From Burkholderiaceae bacterium (GTDB taxonomy: Bacteria; Pseudomonadota; Gammaproteobacteria; Burkholderiales; Burkholderiaceae), in NCBI GenBank assembly GCA_947470165.1, contig CANISN010000096.1:1-6527 (forward strand): a DNA stretch of 6,527 bases, in the 5' to 3' direction. Both the position numbers and the translations under genes were made by a program. Under the pieces are notes generated by a model. The model made no database searches and was not told the origin of the DNA. It saw nothing but the letters and a program-made list of their open reading frames with translations. Below, in pieces: positions 5,288 to 6,527 of the stretch. The stretch's first letter is position 1. Each line of letters begins with the position of its first letter.

Positions 5288-6210
5288 TGTTAACCAAAGA
5301 AACTGCTGCGATAGCACCAGCAAGCCAAGAAGCAATCGAACGCTTTTGTGATGCTTGCTGGCTAGAGGATGGTTTAGCGCATAACAGTTTGTCCGCCTAT
5401 CGCCGAGATCTATTGCTCTTAGCCCAGTGGCTTCAGAAAGATTCTGGTGCCGATCTCTATGGCGTTAATGAAAAAGATCTCACTGCTTACATTGCGCATC
5501 GACGTGCTGATAGAGCTACTACTGCGAATCGCCGCTTAACTGTCTTCAAGCGTTTTTATCGTCATGCCCTGCGCATGAACTTGGTCAAAAGTGATCCTTG
5601 CATTGGTTTACGTGCTGCAAAGCAATCGTTGCGCTTTCCGAAAACCTTAAGTGAAGATCAAGTCACTTCCTTGCTTAATGCCCCCGATGTCGAGACTGCT
5701 TTAGGTTTACGTGATCGCACTATGCTGGAGTTGATGTATGCCAGCGGTTTGCGTGTTTCAGAAATTGTATCTTTAAAGACGGTTGCCCTGGGTTTAAACG
5801 AAGGTGTGATTCGGGTCGTAAATGGCAAAGGAGGTAAAGAGCGATTAGTACCATTTGGTGGTGAGGCAGGGCAGTGGTTACGTCGCTATCTAGCGGATGC
5901 CAGAATGCCATTGCTTGAAGGTAAGACTTCTGACGCGGTCTTCATTGGGCGTCACACTGGCACAGGCCTGACTCGTCAAGCTTTTTGGGCGCTGATTAAG
6001 CGCTATGCCGTAATTGCTAATATCCCTGTGGCTTTATCCCCGCATACCCTGCGCCATGCTTTTGCGACCCATTTACTAAACCACGGTGCAGATTTAAGAG
6101 TGGTGCAACTACTTTTGGGGCATGCTGATATCTCGACTACCCAAATTTATACCCATGTGGCTAGGGAGCGTCTTAAGTCAATTCATCAGCAGCACCATCC
6201 GCGCGGTTAA
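5287..6210 (+). CDS. xerD: Site-specific tyrosine recombinase XerD
   Basis: XerD acts with XerC at the dif site in the replication terminus, activated by FtsK, to resolve chromosome dimers. The 307-aa protein has the N-terminal SAM-like core-binding domain (about 14-100, with WLEDGLAHNSLSAYRRDL) and the C-terminal catalytic domain (about 115-300). All six catalytic residues are in place: R156 (ASGLRVSE), K181 (NGKGGKERLVP), H253 and R256 (SPHTLRHAFATHLL), H279 (LLLGHAD) and the nucleophile Y288 (TTQIYTHV). These correspond to R148, K172, H244, R247, H270 and Y279 of E. coli XerD. The tail IHQQHHPRG and the NHGADLRVVQLLLGH block favour XerD over XerC. No Shine-Dalgarno precedes its ATG, which overlaps the yajQ stop as TAATG, so translation probably depends on reinitiation after yajQ. 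No signs of an integrase of a mobile element are seen. Confidence 0.96.
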   Translation: MLTKETAAIAPASQEAIERFCDACWLEDGLAHNSLSAYRRDLLLLAQWLQKDSGADLYGVNEKDLTAYIAHRRADRATTANRRLTVFKRFYRHALRMNLVKSDPCIGLRAAKQSLRFPKTLSEDQVTSLLNAPDVETALGLRDRTMLELMYASGLRVSEIVSLKTVALGLNEGVIRVVNGKGGKERLVPFGGEAGQWLRRYLADARMPLLEGKTSDAVFIGRHTGTGLTRQAFWALIKRYAVIANIPVALSPHTLRHAFATHLLNHGADLRVVQLLLGHADISTTQIYTHVARERLKSIHQQHHPRG

Positions 6211-6238
6211 GACTTCTAGGAAAAATCTTGTTAATGAG

Positions 6239-6257
6239 TAAGCATTCATGGTGCTTA
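6239..6257 (+). repeat. Inverted repeat between xerD and plsY
   Basis: TAAGCA, a 7-base spacer, then TGCTTA form a perfect 6-base inverted repeat within the 83-base spacer. It is not followed by a T tract on either strand, so it does not look like an intrinsic terminator. It could be a protein site or an RNA hairpin in the plsY leader, or chance. Confidence 0.3.
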
Positions 6258-6293
6258 TAGGATGGAATCTGGGGAAGTGGGTAAGATAGCGCT

Positions 6294-6527
6294 ATGAATT
6301 TCACTCTAGACCTTTTGTTGATTCCGATTGCCTATCTCATCGGTTCCATTTCATTTGCAGTAGTAGTCAGTAAGTGTATGCGCTTACCAGATCCCCATTC
6401 GTATGGTTCAGGTAACCCAGGCGCCACGAATGTTCTGCGAACTGGTAATAAGTTGGCAGCTATTCTCACTTTGATAGGCGATGCTTTAAAAGGGTTTTTA
6501 GCGGTGATGTCGGCACGAATTATATTG
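6294..6527 (+). CDS. plsY: Glycerol-3-phosphate acyltransferase PlsY (partial, C-terminus beyond window)
   Basis: The first 78 codons of PlsY, the polytopic inner-membrane enzyme that transfers an acyl group from acyl-phosphate to glycerol-3-phosphate, making lysophosphatidic acid for phospholipid synthesis. The N-terminal transmembrane helix contains [14 protein letters not shown] (14-27), including the GSI(P/S)-type motif, and [18 protein letters not shown] (36-53) is the highly conserved Gly-rich motif GSGN-x-GATN-x-x-R that binds phosphate groups. A second helix starts near residue 54 ([19 protein letters not shown]), with the conserved D63 and K66. The ATG at 6294 yields the usual family N-terminus, though only a weak AAGA-like ribosome binding site is seen about 8 bases upstream. 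It lies 83 bases after xerD on the same strand and may be transcribed with yajQ-xerD or from its own promoter, which I could not identify. Confidence 0.95.
   Translation, partial: MNFTLDLLLIPIAYLIGSISFAVVVSKCMRLPDPHSYGSGNPGATNVLRTGNKLAAILTLIGDALKGFLAVMSARIIL

Noticed and set aside
1..6527. CRISPR arrays, insertion sequences, prophage genes, rRNA
   Set aside because: No regularly spaced repeats, transposase genes, terminal inverted repeats, phage structural genes or rRNA segments were seen. XerD is the housekeeping recombinase, not a mobile integrase.

Overview
The window reads as chromosomal DNA of a betaproteobacterium. Protein sequences and gene pairings (exbB-exbD beside xseA; yajQ-xerD-plsY) look most like Burkholderiaceae, and the moderate base composition suggests a Polynucleobacter-like organism. 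This placement is inferred from remembered family features, not from a search.

Layout. At the left edge, on the minus strand, are an ExbB/TolQ-type proton-channel gene and the first 92 codons of its ExbD/TolR-type partner, joined by an ATGA overlap. A 313-base divergent intergenic region follows, with one perfect DnaA-box 9-mer. xseA (exonuclease VII large subunit) then runs rightward. It converges, with only 4 bases between stops, on a minus-strand toxin-antitoxin patch (2453-3504): hicA (59 aa, not in the supplied ORF list), hicB, and a HigA-like helix-turn-helix antitoxin with no toxin partner. Next come murB (minus strand), a 117-base divergent spacer, and a plus-strand run of yajQ, xerD and the first 78 codons of plsY.

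Roles. The flanking genes are housekeeping: energy coupling across the inner membrane (ExbBD), DNA degradation and repair (XseA), peptidoglycan precursor synthesis (MurB), chromosome dimer resolution (XerD), first acylation in phospholipid synthesis (PlsY), and a nucleotide-binding YajQ protein. The accessory content is the toxin-antitoxin patch between murB and xseA.

The most interesting signal is the HigA-like gene at 2453-2791. Its C-terminal 20 residues do not look like the family, but the other frame encodes a family-like ending (KRFKVPAGVFFERAY, then stop). The two frames meet exactly at G GGA AAC, which has the form of a -1 ribosomal slippery heptamer. In addition, family-like N-terminal sequence continues upstream of the only ATG without any ATG, GTG or TTG start in that frame, and no HigB-like toxin lies beside it. 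The simple reading is a decaying orphan antitoxin with a one-base deletion; programmed frameshifting is the less likely but testable alternative.
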